A stretch of 64,000 nt of DNA, taken from the NCBI RefSeq assembly GCF_003664125.1, contig NZ_RCCP01000001.1, positions 930,001-994,000 on the forward strand, given 5' to 3'. Below are positions 40,818 to 51,440 of the stretch, in pieces (position 1 is the first letter of the stretch; every line of letters starts with the position of its first letter). This DNA comes from Planococcus citreus (GTDB taxonomy: Bacteria; Bacillota; Bacilli; Bacillales_A; Planococcaceae). Below the pieces are notes generated by a model, which did not search any database, was not told the origin of the DNA, and saw only the letters and a list, made by a program, of their open reading frames with translations. The translations under genes were made by a program, and so were the position numbers.

Positions 40818-42053
40818 TTATTTATACAAAGGATGGGTAGCTGTTAATTTCGCTGTACGGTCAGCCGCTTCCTTCTTCACAGCTTCGTCTTCCGGATTTT
40901 TCAAGAGAAGCGCCATGATCGAAGCGATTTCCTTCATTTCTTCTTCTTTGAAGCCACGGGATGTGACAGCTGCTGTTCCGAGACGGATGCCGGATGTGAC
41001 GAATGGGCTTTCCGGATCGAACGGGATGGTGTTTTTATTGGTCGTGATGCCGACTTCATCCAACACATGTTCCGCGACTTTCCCCGTCAAGTTGAGTGAA
41101 CGGAGATCAAGCAGCAACAAGTGGTTATCTGTCCCGCCGGAAACGATGTTGACGCCTTCAGCTGTTAAGCTATCAGCCAAGACGTTCGCATTCTTGACAA
41201 CCTGGTCGATGTAATCGGTGAACTCAGGCTGCTGGGCTTCGCCGAATGCGACAGCTTTTGCTGCGATAACGTGCATCAACGGGCCGCCCTGGATGCCCGG
41301 GAAAATGATTTTATCAATTTTCTTCGCAAATTCTTCTTTGCAAAGAATCAAGCCGCCGCGAGGGCCGCGCAATGTTTTATGGGTAGTGGAAGTAACAAAA
41401 TGTGCATGAGGCACTGGATTCGGATGTGCACCGGTTGCGACAAGCCCTGCGATATGCGCCATGTCGACCATCAAGTATGCACCGACTTCATCAGCGATTT
41501 CACGGAATTTCGCGAAATCCAATGTGCGGGAATAGGCACTTGCGCCGGCAACGATCATTTTCGGCTTGTGCTCAAGAGCTGCCTGGCGAACTGCTTCGTA
41601 ATCGAGCAATTGCGTATCTTTATCGACGCCGTATTCGACGAAATTATACTGCATGCCGCTGAAGTTGACTTTGCTGCCGTGTGTCAAATGCCCGCCGTGG
41701 TTCAAGTTCATGCCAAGGACTGTATCGCCTTGTTCAAGCATCGCTGTGTACACAGCCATGTTCGCCTGTGAACCGGAGTGAGGCTGGACGTTTGCATGCT
41801 CTGCGCCAAAAATTTCTTTCAAGCGGTCGCGTGCGATATTTTCCACTACATCTACAAATTCACAACCGCCGTAATAGCGTTTGCCCGGATAGCCTTCGGC
41901 GTATTTATTGGTCAACACGGACCCTTGTGCATCCATAACTGCCTGGGATACAAAGTTTTCCGATGCGATCAATTCGATATTCGCTTCTTGGCGTTCTTTT
42001 TCCGCGTTCATTGCTTCATATACTGCCTGATCCTGCGCCTTAATCAATTCCAT
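40818..42053 (-). CDS. glyA: Serine hydroxymethyltransferase
   Basis: PLP enzyme converting serine and tetrahydrofolate to glycine and methylene-THF. 411 residues. [14 protein letters not shown] near 22, [17 protein letters not shown] near 45, [15 protein letters not shown] near 120, the PLP lysine in [14 protein letters not shown] near 225, and ATPLYK-like end THPLYK. The ATG at 42053 has CGGGAGGGAAAGACAG upstream; a longer frame to 42101 is not supported. It overlaps the end of ywlG by 14 bases. Confidence 0.95.
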   Translation of the reverse strand: MELIKAQDQAVYEAMNAEKERQEANIELIASENFVSQAVMDAQGSVLTNKYAEGYPGKRYYGGCEFVDVVENIARDRLKEIFGAEHANVQPHSGSQANMAVYTAMLEQGDTVLGMNLNHGGHLTHGSKVNFSGMQYNFVEYGVDKDTQLLDYEAVRQAALEHKPKMIVAGASAYSRTLDFAKFREIADEVGAYLMVDMAHIAGLVATGAHPNPVPHAHFVTSTTHKTLRGPRGGLILCKEEFAKKIDKIIFPGIQGGPLMHVIAAKAVAFGEAQQPEFTDYIDQVVKNANVLADSLTAEGVNIVSGGTDNHLLLLDLRSLNLTGKVAEHVLDEVGITTNKNTIPFDPESPFVTSGIRLGTAAVTSRGFKEEEMKEIASIMALLLKNPEDEAVKKEAADRTAKLTATHPLYK

Positions 42054-42624
42054 CTGTCTTTCCCTCCCGTGATTGAAGAACCTGGCGATCATAGCTCGCA
42101 CGGACGCCGCCGATCAATTTCGGCCGTGTCGTCGCACTTGATACGATCGCTTCCCCTATTAGTTTAACAGAAGTCCGCACCGGAACGGCGACTCTTTTTA
42201 AATGCATGCCGATCATCGTCTGCCCGATGTCCACTCCGGCGTGGGCAGCAATTTCCTCGACGACGACCGGGTCACTCATATTCATGAAGGCGTAAGCACT
42301 CATCGACCCGCCGGCTTTTGCTACCGGCACTACCGATACCGGCTCCAAACCGTAGCGTTCGGCAGCTGCCCGCTCAATGGTCAGCGCGCGGTTAATATGC
42401 TCACAGCCTTGAAACGCCAGAAACAATCCATGCCGTTCCGCAAACACGCGCAGCGGTTCGAACAGGCTTTCCGCAATATCAAGCCCGCCGCCTGTGCCGA
42501 TGCGCTCGCCGGCCACTTCAGAAGTCGAACAGCCCACGACGAATAATTGGCCTTCCTTGAATGCAATCTGTTGCTCCAATTCGCTGAGAACCTCTTCAAG
42601 CTGCAACTGCCATAAGCTTTGCAT
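42040..42624 (-). CDS. ywlG: YwlG family protein (UPF0340/TIGR01440)
   Basis: Protein of 194 residues of the UPF0340 family, found beside rpiB and glyA across Bacillales. Conserved pieces: [20 protein letters not shown] near 27-46, [19 protein letters not shown] near 73, [21 protein letters not shown] near 106. No known biochemical role; the gene is useful mainly as a synteny mark. AAGGAGGAGGAAGC precedes the start. Confidence 0.88.
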   Translation of the reverse strand: MQSLWQLQLEEVLSELEQQIAFKEGQLFVVGCSTSEVAGERIGTGGGLDIAESLFEPLRVFAERHGLFLAFQGCEHINRALTIERAAAERYGLEPVSVVPVAKAGGSMSAYAFMNMSDPVVVEEIAAHAGVDIGQTMIGMHLKRVAVPVRTSVKLIGEAIVSSATTRPKLIGGVRASYDRQVLQSREGKTDGID

Positions 42625-42636
42625 GCTTCCTCCTCC

Positions 42637-43074
42637 TTAGTTTTCGAGTGCGCTGATTTTTTGTACGCGGTTTTCGTGGCGGCCGCCTTCAAAATCAGTC
42701 GTCAGCCATGTTTTCGCAATTTCTTTCGCAAGTCCCGGCCCGATGACACGCTCGCCCATCGCCAAGACATTCGAATCGTTATGCTCACGCGTCGCTTTCG
42801 CGCTGAATACATCGTGGACAAGCGCGCAGCGGATGCCTTTTACTTTATTGGCGGAAATCGACATGCCGATCCCTGTCCCGCAAATCAAAATGCCTTTATC
42901 AAATTCTCCGCTGGCGACACCTTCCGCTACCGGTTGTGCATAATCCGGGTAGTCGACAGAGTCGTCCGTTTGCGGACCGAAGTCTTTGTATTCGATGCCC
43001 AGCTCGTTCAATAGGTTGACAATCTCCTTGCGCAGATTATTGCCGCCGTGGTCTGATGAAATTGCTATTCTCAT
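42637..43074 (-). CDS. rpiB: Ribose-5-phosphate isomerase B
   Basis: Interconverts ribose-5-phosphate and ribulose-5-phosphate. 145 residues. MRIAISSDHGGNNLRKEI with the active-site SDHGG, then the catalytic Cys in ILICGTGIGMSISANKVKGI near 65-84, RCALVHDVFSA and EHNDSNVLAMGERVIG near 98. The start at 43074 has AGAGGGTTAATC upstream. Encoded between ywlE and ywlG. Confidence 0.94.
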   Translation of the reverse strand: MRIAISSDHGGNNLRKEIVNLLNELGIEYKDFGPQTDDSVDYPDYAQPVAEGVASGEFDKGILICGTGIGMSISANKVKGIRCALVHDVFSAKATREHNDSNVLAMGERVIGPGLAKEIAKTWLTTDFEGGRHENRVQKISALEN

Positions 43075-43217
43075 GATTAACCCTCTTTTCGTTTTCATTT
43101 AGCGGACAGTTCTTAAATCAGCGCCGCCGCTTTTATTTAATTCTAACATTTTTGAACAGTTCCATGTTACTTCCTCATGCCTGCTTTCTGCAACTGAAAT
43201 ACTCGCGTCCGGCAATC

Positions 43218-43267
43218 GAAAAGAGCTGTCCTGAAGCACATGCATTTATGCTCTTGGACAGCTCTTT
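43218..43267 (-). terminator. Terminator after ywlE
   Basis: Stem AAGAGCTGTCC / GGACAGCTCTT with a 27-base loop, followed by TTCGATTGCC on the minus strand. The loop itself holds CACATGCATTTATGCTC, which can fold further. Confidence 0.75.
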
Positions 43268-43271
43268 CCAA

Positions 43272-43706
43272 TTACTTGATGTCTAATTGCTTTGCCATCT
43301 TGTCGATCAATTGTTCCAGCTCTTGATAAGTCTTGCGGTAATCAGCCAAGGAACCGCCATATGGATCGCTGACATCGCCAGTCGAACCTTCCGCAAATTC
43401 CTTCACCGTGTGCAACTTTGTCGCTACTTCGGGATAGTATTGCATGAGCGTCATCTTGTGCGAATAAGTCATCGTCAAGATCAGCTCCGCCCATTCCACA
43501 TCACGCGGGTCCAGCGGCTTCGAGATATGCTTAAATTCAATGGACTGTTCGTTCAGAACTTTACGCGCATTGCCTGACAGCGGTGCTTGCCCCGCATAGA
43601 TTCCTGCAGAGCGGGCTTCCATGCCTTCAATGTTACGAGTGTGCACAATCGCTTCCGCCATCGGGCTGCGGCACGTATTTCCCGTGCAGACGAATAAAAT
43701 CTTCAT
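43272..43706 (-). CDS. ywlE: Protein-arginine-phosphatase YwlE
   Basis: Low-molecular-weight phosphatase of 144 residues. The N-terminal loop VCTGNTCRSPMAEA has Cys7 and Arg13 of the CX5R site. Thr11 in that loop is the residue that gives YwlE its phosphoarginine specificity (as opposed to Ile in tyrosine phosphatases), so reversal of McsB-type arginine phosphorylation is expected. The general acid Asp is in VSDPYGGSLADYRKT near 115. AGGGGGGATTGG precedes the start. Confidence 0.92.
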   Translation of the reverse strand: MKILFVCTGNTCRSPMAEAIVHTRNIEGMEARSAGIYAGQAPLSGNARKVLNEQSIEFKHISKPLDPRDVEWAELILTMTYSHKMTLMQYYPEVATKLHTVKEFAEGSTGDVSDPYGGSLADYRKTYQELEQLIDKMAKQLDIK

Positions 43707-43854
43707 CCAATCCCCCCTTGTCCAAGCTTCTGTGTCACCATCTTTTGCGTTCAGTGAACTCTCCAGATAGCGTGTGTCTACCTACTATTATACCGCATTT
43801 TATCAAGCTATTGTATGGATGCGGATTGGGCTGGAAGGTGTAGCAGTCATTGTG

Positions 43855-44405
43855 GATAGCTGAACTTGAGAGTGAAATGGATTGTTCATTGATCTTTTTC
43901 TTCGCTAAGGAATCGCCTCCCGCTTTGGGCTGGCCTCCCGCAATGAATGGGCGAAAGGGAGTTGAGCCAATTCATTGGCGACGCATCTGCTCACAGATGT
44001 GGGAGCAACGGTTTTTCTGAGATGCTTGAGCATAGCGAAAGTTGAGCACGGGTTTGTGCGCGGTTCGGCTTTTAGATTTCATCGGATGTTACGTCCGAAG
44101 ACGTGTCACTATATTAATTGTTTTCATCTGCTGGTGGGGACGTTTAGCTAGGCTTGATAGTTATGAAGTTGCCGTGGCTATTCAATTTGAACTTACAAAG
44201 CTGAACAAAACTATTCAAACTAATTCCAGTGCCAGATACATTTGATTTACTTTCTAAACCTAGAGATGGAGCGGAAAGGGGCCGACGCCTGAGGGACCGC
44301 GCGGGCTGGCGAGACAAATGTGCCGCGTTCTTTGCGTCACATTGGCTCAACACCCGCCCCTCGGCAAGCGTGCCTCTTGTAGCGGAATCTCTTCCACTAA
44401 CAGCT
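43855..44405 (-). repeat. Composite non-coding repeat element, copy 2 (inverted)
   Basis: Fills most of the 880-base gap between ywlE and ywlC; no coding frame is convincing there. Read on the minus strand it has module A (about 44400-44266, GCGGGTGTTGAGCCAATGTG and TTTGTCTCGCCAGCCCGC), a linker whose text (AGTTTTGTTCAGCTTTGTAA, CCAGCAGATGAAAACAAT) matches that of the 58 kb copy, then module C (about 44065-43906) with AAAGCCGAACCGCGC, a CAATGAAT / ATTCATTG hairpin and GGGAGGCCAGCCCAAAGCGG. The order A, linker, C is the same in all three copies. Confidence 0.78.
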
Positions 44406-44523
44406 CCACTATCCATCTTCAAAATGGCGACGTCCTGTCACATCAGCTGCATGACTCGCATCCCGCGAGCCCCAAACGTGCCCCTTACAGCGGAATCTCA
44501 CCCCACTCCCTAAATTTCAAATA

Positions 44524-44557
44524 ACAAAAAACCACTGGGAAATTTCCCAGTGGTTTT
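44524..44557 (-). terminator. Terminator after ywlC
   Basis: Perfect stem AAAACCACTGGGA / TCCCAGTGGTTTT with a four-base loop and flanking T run on the minus strand. Confidence 0.9.
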
Positions 44558-44587
44558 GCATACTGTCATCTAATTCATTTGCTTGAG

Positions 44588-45577
44588 TCAGCTGAACCAT
44601 TTATGGTCCGCTGCTTTTTCCAGGCGGTTCATCAGGGCAGCGTCTTCATTTTCCGGCAATACACAGGCCAAGATCAAATCAGCATCCGTTTGGTCGCATC
44701 TGCGCAGGCTGTCGTATAACTTATCCACAGCGAGCGGGAAGCAATAATCCGCTGTCTCGAAATCTTCGCGGCTCAGCACCGCGATTTTTTTCTTCTTGCC
44801 ATGGATATGGTCGATCGCCTTTTCGATGAGCTTGCTATTGTGCTCAATCAAATAAAGCGGCGCTTGTGGAGCGTAATGGGCATATTTCATGCCAGGAGAT
44901 TTCGGGGTATTGCCTTTTGTCTCGGAAGACAAGCGGACAGTCCCGATCACTTCTTCCAATTGTTCTTTCGTTACTTGGCCTGGGCGCAGGATAACAGGCG
45001 GTGCACTCGTCATATCGAGCACCGTCGATTCGATGCCGACCTGTGTCGGCCCGCCGTCCAAAATGAGGGGAATCTTGCCGTTCATATCGAAATAGACATG
45101 CTCAGCCAAAGTCGGGCTCGGTTTTCCGCTCGTGTTGGCGCTCGGCGCTGCTACCGGCTGCTTCAAGCGCTTCAATAAGTTCAACGCTGCCGGATGGTTT
45201 GGCACACGGATGCCTACCGTCGGCAAGCCGGCTGTTACATTAGAGGCAAATGTATCCGGTTTCGCCTGCATGATCAAAGTCAGTGCCCCTGGCCAAAAAG
45301 CATCCATGCATTGCAAAGCTTTTTCGGGAACATCTTCGACATACTCTAAGGCGGTCTCTTTGGAATCCACGTGAACAATCAATGGATTGTCGGTTGGGCG
45401 GCCTTTCGCTTCGAAGATTTTATCGACAGCGGTCGCGTTCATCGCATCCGCGCCGAGGCCATAAACGGTTTCGGTCGGAAATGCGACAACTTCCCCCCCA
45501 CGGATATAATCCACAGCTTGTGCATAACTTTCGTCATTGTTCACATGTTCATCCACAAGAATTGTTTTTGTTTCCAC
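44588..45577 (-). CDS. ywlC: Threonylcarbamoyl-AMP synthase (Sua5/YwlC)
   Basis: Makes threonylcarbamoyl-AMP for the t6A modification of tRNAs that read ANN codons. 329 residues: an N-terminal YrdC domain (about 15-205) with AFPTETVYGLGADAMN near 32, KGRPTDNPLIVHV near 58, PSANTSGKPSPT near 147; then a linker and a C-terminal Sua5 domain (about 235-329). PGMKYAHYAP near 228 is the linker motif of full-length Sua5. The start is GTG at 45577, ten bases after GGAGATGTTTAG. Confidence 0.93.
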   Translation of the reverse strand: METKTILVDEHVNNDESYAQAVDYIRGGEVVAFPTETVYGLGADAMNATAVDKIFEAKGRPTDNPLIVHVDSKETALEYVEDVPEKALQCMDAFWPGALTLIMQAKPDTFASNVTAGLPTVGIRVPNHPAALNLLKRLKQPVAAPSANTSGKPSPTLAEHVYFDMNGKIPLILDGGPTQVGIESTVLDMTSAPPVILRPGQVTKEQLEEVIGTVRLSSETKGNTPKSPGMKYAHYAPQAPLYLIEHNSKLIEKAIDHIHGKKKKIAVLSREDFETADYCFPLAVDKLYDSLRRCDQTDADLILACVLPENEDAALMNRLEKAADHKWFS

Positions 45578-45665
45578 CTAAACATCTCCAGTACAATAAG
45601 GTTTTGGCGACAATATCCACATTTTGTGGATAACACCCCTTAATATCAGGTGATTTGTGCACAAC

Positions 45666-46541
45666 TTACTCTAAAATACAAAATACCATGCGGTCGTGTT
45701 TGTTGATATCTTTTTTGCAATAGACACGCGCATCAGGCAAGGCTTTCTGGAACAATTCCGTTACGGCAGCTCCTTGGCTGCTGCCGATTTCAAGCGCGAT
45801 GATGCCCGGGCGGCTGATCAATTCCGGCACTTGCTCTGCCAAAGTTTCATAAGCCGCAAGTCCGTTGCTGTCTGCGAATAAAGCTTCATGCGGTTCGAAT
45901 TCGCGAACCGTATCAGACAACCCCGGTGCTTCATGATGAGCGATGTACGGCGGGTTGGACAAGATAATATCCCATTTTCTTCCCGCAAGCGGCGCTGCCA
46001 GATCCCCTTTTGCGAAATGGACATCTGCGTTCAAAGTTTCAGCATTGCGTTCAGCCATAAACAAAGCTTCTTCCGAAATATCCGTCGCCATCACTTCCGC
46101 TTCGGGCAATTCGCATTTCACAGTGATTGCAATGACTCCACTTCCTGTTCCGATATCCGCTGCCTGCACTTCTTCCGTGCCGAATAGCTCGCGCTTCAGC
46201 TTCAAAGTTTCTTCAATCAGCTCTTCTGTTTCTGGGCGTGGAATGAGGACGGCTGGAGATACTTGGAAGGTTCTGCCGTAAAATTGTTCAACGCCCGTCA
46301 AATGTTGGACGGGTACGCCTTCAACCAATTCTTCGACATTGGACCAATAGGCTTCAAATTGGCGCTCTTCGATTTTATCGCGCATCGCCGCGACCAAACC
46401 GGAGTAATCCACTCCGAGTTCATGCTGCAACAGGATGCGGGCCGGTGTTTCTTCACGGCCGTATTGCTTTAAATAGCTTGTCGCTTGCTCCAAGGCTTCA
46501 TAGACGAATTCCACTGTCGTTAAGGTTTCAACTTTGTTCAT
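45666..46541 (-). CDS. prmC: Release factor glutamine methyltransferase PrmC
   Basis: Methylates the GGQ glutamine of release factors. 291 residues: helical N-terminal domain (to about 90), then the SAM-binding domain with [19 protein letters not shown] near 125 and the substrate-binding motif [12 protein letters not shown] near 195. Starts 14 bases inside the end of prfA, so modifier and substrate are made from one transcript. Confidence 0.95.
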   Translation of the reverse strand: MNKVETLTTVEFVYEALEQATSYLKQYGREETPARILLQHELGVDYSGLVAAMRDKIEERQFEAYWSNVEELVEGVPVQHLTGVEQFYGRTFQVSPAVLIPRPETEELIEETLKLKRELFGTEEVQAADIGTGSGVIAITVKCELPEAEVMATDISEEALFMAERNAETLNADVHFAKGDLAAPLAGRKWDIILSNPPYIAHHEAPGLSDTVREFEPHEALFADSNGLAAYETLAEQVPELISRPGIIALEIGSSQGAAVTELFQKALPDARVYCKKDINKHDRMVFCILE

Positions 46542-47607
46542 TGTTTAAGCTCTCCATCCTCGTTGATTGTTCATCGATCACCAGGGCGTCAACAATTTCA
46601 TCCATCTTGCCTTGCAGGATTTGATCCAGCTTCTGGATGGTCAATCCGATGCGATGGTCCGTCACTCGGTTTTGCGGGAAGTTATAAGTGCGGATGCGCT
46701 CTGAACGGTCACCTGTACCGACAGCGGATTTACGTACGGAATCATATTCAGCTTGTGCTTCTTGCTGAAACTTTTCATAAACTCGGGCGCGCAAAACTTT
46801 CATGGCACTCGCTTTATTCTTGATCTGGGATTTTTCATCTTGGCACGTGACGACAATATTCGTCGGTAAATGCGTCAAGCGCACTGCCGACATGGTCGTA
46901 TTGACCGATTGTCCCCCCGCTCCTGAAGATGCATAGGTATCGACGCGGATATCGTTATCGTGAATATCAACTTCGACTTCTTCTACTTCCGGCAAACATG
47001 CAACCGTCGCTGTCGAAGTATGGATGCGTCCCCCGGATTCGGTTTCAGGAACACGCTGCACACGGTGGGCGCCGTTTTCGTATTTCAGTTTGGAATAAGC
47101 GCCTTTTCCGGTCACCATAAAGACCAATTCCTTAAATCCGCCAATTTCTGTTTGGTTCGAGTCCATAATCTGGACTTTCCACCCATTGGCTTCAGCAAAA
47201 CGGGAATACATCTTGAACAAATCGCCTGCGAACAAGGCTGCTTCATCGCCGCCTGCTGCCCCGCGGATTTCCATGATAACGTTTTTGTCATCGTTCGGAT
47301 CTTTTGGAATCAACAGGATATGGAGACGTTCTTCCAATTCTTTTGAACGCCCTTCAAGTTCTGCAACTTCTTCTTTGACCATTTCACGCATATCGGCGTC
47401 CATCTTTTCCTCAAACATGGCTTTAGAATCGGCCAATTGCGTCTGGACGTCTTTGTATTCACGATAGGTTTCTACAGTTTCCTGCAAATCGGATTGTTCT
47501 TTGGAGTAATCGCGCAGCTTATTCGTATCGCTGACAATATCCGGGTCACTCAACATTTCGTTGAGACGGTCGTATCTGTCTTCGACAGACTGTAAACGGT
47601 CAAACAT
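46528..47607 (-). CDS. prfA: Peptide chain release factor 1
   Basis: Recognises UAA and UAG stops. 359 residues. The codon-recognition region around 185-195 reads [17 protein letters not shown], with the PxT-type element of RF1 nearby; the catalytic GGQ is in [18 protein letters not shown] near 225-242. The start at 47607 has TAGAGGTGAAAACA upstream. Confidence 0.96.
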   Translation of the reverse strand: MFDRLQSVEDRYDRLNEMLSDPDIVSDTNKLRDYSKEQSDLQETVETYREYKDVQTQLADSKAMFEEKMDADMREMVKEEVAELEGRSKELEERLHILLIPKDPNDDKNVIMEIRGAAGGDEAALFAGDLFKMYSRFAEANGWKVQIMDSNQTEIGGFKELVFMVTGKGAYSKLKYENGAHRVQRVPETESGGRIHTSTATVACLPEVEEVEVDIHDNDIRVDTYASSGAGGQSVNTTMSAVRLTHLPTNIVVTCQDEKSQIKNKASAMKVLRARVYEKFQQEAQAEYDSVRKSAVGTGDRSERIRTYNFPQNRVTDHRIGLTIQKLDQILQGKMDEIVDALVIDEQSTRMESLNNEQS

Positions 47608-47677
47608 TGTTTTCACCTCTAGTTTCTTCTATATAAAGTCGATAACTCTGTGCATAAGATTTCATTGTTTACGATAT

Positions 47678-47790
47678 TTCGCGAAATAGCTGGCTTTCCG
47701 GGGGGCTTGCACTGAACTAATTCGGGCTAGACACCCGAATGGATTTCAGTACTTCGCTGCTCCCCCAGGAGTCTGCGCTATTTCGCTTCA
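47678..47790. repeat. Solitary hairpin repeat related to module A, upstream of prfA
   Basis: Imperfect palindrome with outer arms GCGAAATAGC / GCGCTATTTCGC, the shared CTTTCCGGGGGGC / CCCCCAGGAGTC pair seen in module A, then ACTGAA / TTCAGT and a terminal hairpin ATTCGGG / CCCGAAT. The skeleton matches module A of the composite elements, but most of the sequence differs. The rest of the tdk-prfA gap holds nothing visible. Confidence 0.7.
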
Positions 47791-47888
47791 TATCTTTTCT
47801 CAAAAAATACAATAAAAATTTAAGTCCATTGATTTCTTAAGGTCTGTGATTTGTTTATATAAACGCTTCTTCAAACTAATTGGTGCTT

Positions 47889-48482
47889 TTATTCTGTAAC
47901 CGTAACACCGGCTGGGACTTCGTGGTGATGGCGGCAGCGCGGCTCGTAGGCTTCTGAAGCGCCGACTAGGATGATCGGATCATCCGAACCGGCAGGCTTG
48001 CCGTCGATCAGGCGCTGTGTGCGGCTTGCGGGAGATCCACAAACTGTGCAGACGGCCTGCAATTTGGTCACTTGCTCCGCGATCGACAACAAGGATGGCA
48101 TCGGACCGAACGGCACGCCACGGAAATCCTGGTCGAGGCCTGCGACAATTACGCGGAAGCCGTGATCGGCCAATTTTTGCACATGGTCGACGATTTCCAT
48201 ATCAAAGAATTGCGCTTCATCGATGGCGATGATATCAAATTCGTCAGTTATATATTCTTTCATCTCACCGGAATGCCCGATCGGCAGCGCGATGACCGTA
48301 GTTCCGTTATGGGAGACAACCGCTTCCTCGCTATAGCGGTTATCCAATTTCGGCTTGAATACCGCAATTTTCTGCTTGGCGAATTGCGCGCGGCGGATGC
48401 GGCGGATCAGCTCTTCGGATTTTCCGGAAAACATGCTTCCACAGATCAACTCAACCCATCCGGTCTGTTTCATGACGTACAT
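47889..48482 (-). CDS. tdk: Thymidine kinase
   Basis: Salvage enzyme, thymidine + ATP to dTMP. 197 residues. Walker [15 protein letters not shown] near 13-26, [10 protein letters not shown] near 85, [16 protein letters not shown] near 112, and zinc-site cysteines in [13 protein letters not shown] plus the C-terminal CRHHH. The start at 48482 has AAAGGGGTCTCCACT upstream; six upstream residues in frame are not supported. Confidence 0.94.
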   Translation of the reverse strand: MYVMKQTGWVELICGSMFSGKSEELIRRIRRAQFAKQKIAVFKPKLDNRYSEEAVVSHNGTTVIALPIGHSGEMKEYITDEFDIIAIDEAQFFDMEIVDHVQKLADHGFRVIVAGLDQDFRGVPFGPMPSLLSIAEQVTKLQAVCTVCGSPASRTQRLIDGKPAGSDDPIILVGASEAYEPRCRHHHEVPAGVTVTE

Positions 48483-48591
48483 AGTGGAGACCCCTTTCAA
48501 ACATTTGCTGTTAATATCATACCAAAAATGGTGGGTGTGCCTATCATTTTTCTGCTATGTAATTGATTTTTTCCGTTCCTTGACGAAAAAA

Positions 48592-48628
48592 AATACCCAT
48601 CCGGCGTTTTCGCGACGGACGGGTATAA
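48592..48628 (-). terminator. Terminator after rpmE
   Basis: Stem ATACCCGTCCG / CGGATGGGTAT with a 12-base loop and eight T on the minus strand. Confidence 0.88.
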
Positions 48629-48635
48629 TAGTGAC

Positions 48636-48851
48636 TTAGTTGTTGATTTCTTCTTTGAGGCCGTATTTTTTGTTGAAACGGTCTACGCGGCCATCTGCAG
48701 CTGCGAATTTTTGGCGTCCAGTATAGAATGGATGACATTCTGAGCAAAGCTCAACGTTGATGTTTTCCTTTACTGAACCTGTTTCGAATGAGTTGCCGCA
48801 TGAGCAAGTCACTGTTGCTTTTTTGTACTCTGGGTGAATACCTGTTTTCAT
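48636..48851 (-). CDS. rpmE: 50S ribosomal protein L31 (zinc-binding type)
   Basis: 71 residues, [20 protein letters not shown] then [14 protein letters not shown]. The four cysteines (16, 18, 36, 39) of the zinc site are present, so this is the zinc-binding type A form, not the zinc-free stress paralogue. GGGAGGAGAAAATATT precedes the start. Confidence 0.96.
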   Translation of the reverse strand: MKTGIHPEYKKATVTCSCGNSFETGSVKENINVELCSECHPFYTGRQKFAAADGRVDRFNKKYGLKEEINN

Positions 48852-49001
48852 AATATTTTCTCCTCCCGCCCTGAACCATCTGGAACAGAGTTTAATCTAT
48901 TTTGCCTATTGCCTTACACGGCTCGTTAGGCCGTATATGCAATAGTACTGTTTTGTTTCACTCTTATAATCATATCAAAACTTATGGGATTTTGCAAGCA
49001 A

Positions 49002-50285
49002 TCAAATCGTCTTTCGCGGAGCGCGTGATGATTTGCCGTCTCTCGGCAATTGCCCGAAAAACTCTTCATTGGTCTTCGAATGGCTGAGCTTTTTCATGAA
49101 ACGCTCGGTAAAGTCCGGCGAATCCGAAAAGGTTTTGCGGATAGTCCATAGTTTATCAAGTTGTTCCGGATCCATCAACAATTCTTCCTTGCGTGTGCCT
49201 GAACGGCGAATGTCGAGTGCCGGGAAAATGCGGCGTTCGGCCAAGCTGCGGTCGAGATGCAGCTCCATATTGCCCGTGCCTTTAAACTCTTCGTAGATCA
49301 CTTCATCCATGCGCGATCCGGTATCGACAAGTGCTGTCGCGAGAATCGTCAAGCTGCCGCCTTCTTCGATATTGCGTGCAGCCCCGAAAAAGCGTTTCGG
49401 GCGGTGGAATGCAGCTGGGTCGATCCCGCCGGAAAGCGTGCGGCCGCTTGGTGGAATAACCAGATTATACGCTCGCGCCAGTCGCGTGATCGAATCCATC
49501 AAGATGACGACATCACGCTTGTGCTCGACAAGGCGCATGGCGCGTTCGAGAACCAGTTCGGCTACTTTGACGTGGTTTTCAGGAACTTCATCGAAAGTCG
49601 AAGACACTACATCAGCGTCGACCGAGCGTTCGATATCCGTCACTTCTTCCGGCCGTTCATCGATCAGCAGCACAATCAGTTCCGCTTCCGGATGGTTGGT
49701 CGTTACGGCATTGGCGATTTCCTTTAACAGCATCGTTTTTCCGGCTTTTGGCGGTGCGACGATCAAGCCGCGCTGGCCAAAGCCGACCGGGGACACAAGA
49801 TCCATGATGCGTGTGGATAAATGTTCCGGCCCCGTTTCAAGGCGGATATGGCGATCCGGATACAAGGGCGTCAAGCCCGGGAAATGGACGCGTTCTTTTG
49901 CGACTTCCGGGTCTTCACCGTTGACGGCTTCTACTTGAAGCAACCCGAAATAGCGTTCATTTTCTTTTGGCGGACGGACTTTTCCGGATACTTTGTCGCC
50001 GTTTCTAAGGTCGAATCGGCGGATTTGGGAAGCGGAAATGTAAATATCCTGCGAACTCGGTGAATAATTGATCGGGCGGAGGAACCCGAAGCCTTCCGAT
50101 TGGATGATTTCCAGGACACCTTCCATGAAAAAGAAGCCTTCCTGTTCCGCACGGGTTTTCAAAATGGCGAAAATCAATTCTTTTTTCGTCAGTTTGCTGT
50201 AATTGTTCAGCTTGTATTCTTTTGCCAGGTTATAAAGCTCTTTGAGCGTCATATTTTCCAATGCAGAAATTGTCATCGTTGCCAT
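49002..50285 (-). CDS. rho: Transcription termination factor Rho
   Basis: Hexameric RNA helicase of 427 residues. N-terminal helical domain (1-50), cold-shock-like RNA-binding domain (about 53-125, [21 protein letters not shown]), ATPase domain with Walker [12 protein letters not shown] near 178, Walker [17 protein letters not shown] near 262, Q-loop [10 protein letters not shown] and R-loop [20 protein letters not shown] near 350. Complete. The assigned ATG at 50285 (a second ATG lies three codons on) has no clear ribosome site, which is odd for this region. Confidence 0.95.
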   Translation of the reverse strand: MATMTISALENMTLKELYNLAKEYKLNNYSKLTKKELIFAILKTRAEQEGFFFMEGVLEIIQSEGFGFLRPINYSPSSQDIYISASQIRRFDLRNGDKVSGKVRPPKENERYFGLLQVEAVNGEDPEVAKERVHFPGLTPLYPDRHIRLETGPEHLSTRIMDLVSPVGFGQRGLIVAPPKAGKTMLLKEIANAVTTNHPEAELIVLLIDERPEEVTDIERSVDADVVSSTFDEVPENHVKVAELVLERAMRLVEHKRDVVILMDSITRLARAYNLVIPPSGRTLSGGIDPAAFHRPKRFFGAARNIEEGGSLTILATALVDTGSRMDEVIYEEFKGTGNMELHLDRSLAERRIFPALDIRRSGTRKEELLMDPEQLDKLWTIRKTFSDSPDFTERFMKKLSHSKTNEEFFGQLPRDGKSSRAPRKTI

Positions 50286-50359
50286 CTAGTTGGACACCAC
50301 ACTTATCATTAGTTTCAGAATTTCTGGGGAATTTCTCTTGTTCTGGAGTCATTAAAGAA

Positions 50360-50388
50360 GGAGCCCGGCATAAAGCCGGACTCAGGTT
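50360..50388 (-). terminator. Terminator after glpX
   Basis: Stem GAGTCCGGC / GCCGGGCTC with a five- to seven-base loop and CTTCTTTAAT following on the minus strand. Confidence 0.75.
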
Positions 50389-50401
50389 TGGAGTATGGAA
50401 A

Positions 50402-51367
50402 TCAATCTTTCATGACGAGATCCGGTTTTTTCTTGAGGCTGTGGCGCCCTTCGACAAAACGAACCGTGCCGGATTTTGCACGCATGACCAAGGTATGGCT
50501 TTCGGCAAAAGAACCTTTCAGCTGAACGCCGCGAAGAAGTTCTCCGTCAGTGATTCCTGTCGCTGCAAAGATCGCATCGTCGCCTTTAACCAAGTCATCC
50601 ATCATCAACACTTTGTCGACTTCAAGGCCCATATCTAAGCAGCGCTGTCTTTCCTCTTCATCCTGGGGAACCAGCTTGCCTTGAAATTCCCCTCCGAGGC
50701 ATTTCAAACCGACTGCAGAAATAACCCCTTCCGGAGCTCCGCCGATGCCGAATAGGATGTCGACGCCCGTTTGGTCGAAAGCCGTATTGATGGCGCCGGC
50801 GATATCGCCGTCAGTAATCAATTTGATGCGTGCTCCCGCATCGCGGATTTCCTTGATGATCTGTGCATGACGCGGCCGGTCAATAATCGTGGCAACAACG
50901 TCTTCGATATCCTTGTTTTTTGCTTTAGCGACTGCGCGCAAATTGTCGATGACCGGGGCGTTGATGTCAATTTTGCCGACAGCTTCTGGGCCGACTGCAA
51001 TTTTGTCCATGTACATATCCGGTGCATTGAGTAAATTCCCGCGGTCCGCAATCGCCAGTACGGCAATTGCATTCCAGCCGCCGGCAGCGACAATGTTCGT
51101 GCCTTCTACAGGGTCGACCGCGACGTCCACTTCAGGACCGTCGCCTGAACCAAGTTGTTCGCCGATATAGAGCATCGGTGCTTCGTCCATTTCGCCTTCG
51201 CCAATGACGACGGTTCCGCGCATCGGAATCGTATCGAATACGGTCCGCATTGCTTCCGTTGCCGCATCGTCCGCTTCATTTTTTAGGCCACGGCCCATCC
51301 ATTTTGAAGAGGCGATTGCTGCCGCTTCTGTAATCCGCACTAATTCCATCGAAAGACTTCGTTCCAT
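50402..51367 (-). CDS. glpX: Fructose-1,6-bisphosphatase class II (GlpX)
   Basis: Gluconeogenic phosphatase of 321 residues. [18 protein letters not shown] near 54-71 and [20 protein letters not shown] near 87 bear the metal and phosphate ligands; [20 protein letters not shown] near 212 is the second family signature. AACGGAGGAAAATGAATT precedes the ATG; an ATG six codons later is an alternative. Located between rho and murAB with tal and fba upstream, so the group serves hexose phosphate metabolism. Confidence 0.94.
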   Translation of the reverse strand: MERSLSMELVRITEAAAIASSKWMGRGLKNEADDAATEAMRTVFDTIPMRGTVVIGEGEMDEAPMLYIGEQLGSGDGPEVDVAVDPVEGTNIVAAGGWNAIAVLAIADRGNLLNAPDMYMDKIAVGPEAVGKIDINAPVIDNLRAVAKAKNKDIEDVVATIIDRPRHAQIIKEIRDAGARIKLITDGDIAGAINTAFDQTGVDILFGIGGAPEGVISAVGLKCLGGEFQGKLVPQDEEERQRCLDMGLEVDKVLMMDDLVKGDDAIFAATGITDGELLRGVQLKGSFAESHTLVMRAKSGTVRFVEGRHSLKKKPDLVMKD

Positions 51368-51440
51368 AATTCATTTTCCTCCGTTCAATCTTTGTATATG
51401 CCATCTATATTGTAGCATATATGCAAACGCCTTTAGAGAG

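Noticed and set aside
48903..48945. Hairpin CTATTGC / GCAATAG between rho and rpmE as a terminator
   Set aside because: The arms are imperfect and no T run follows on the minus strand, so it is not called.
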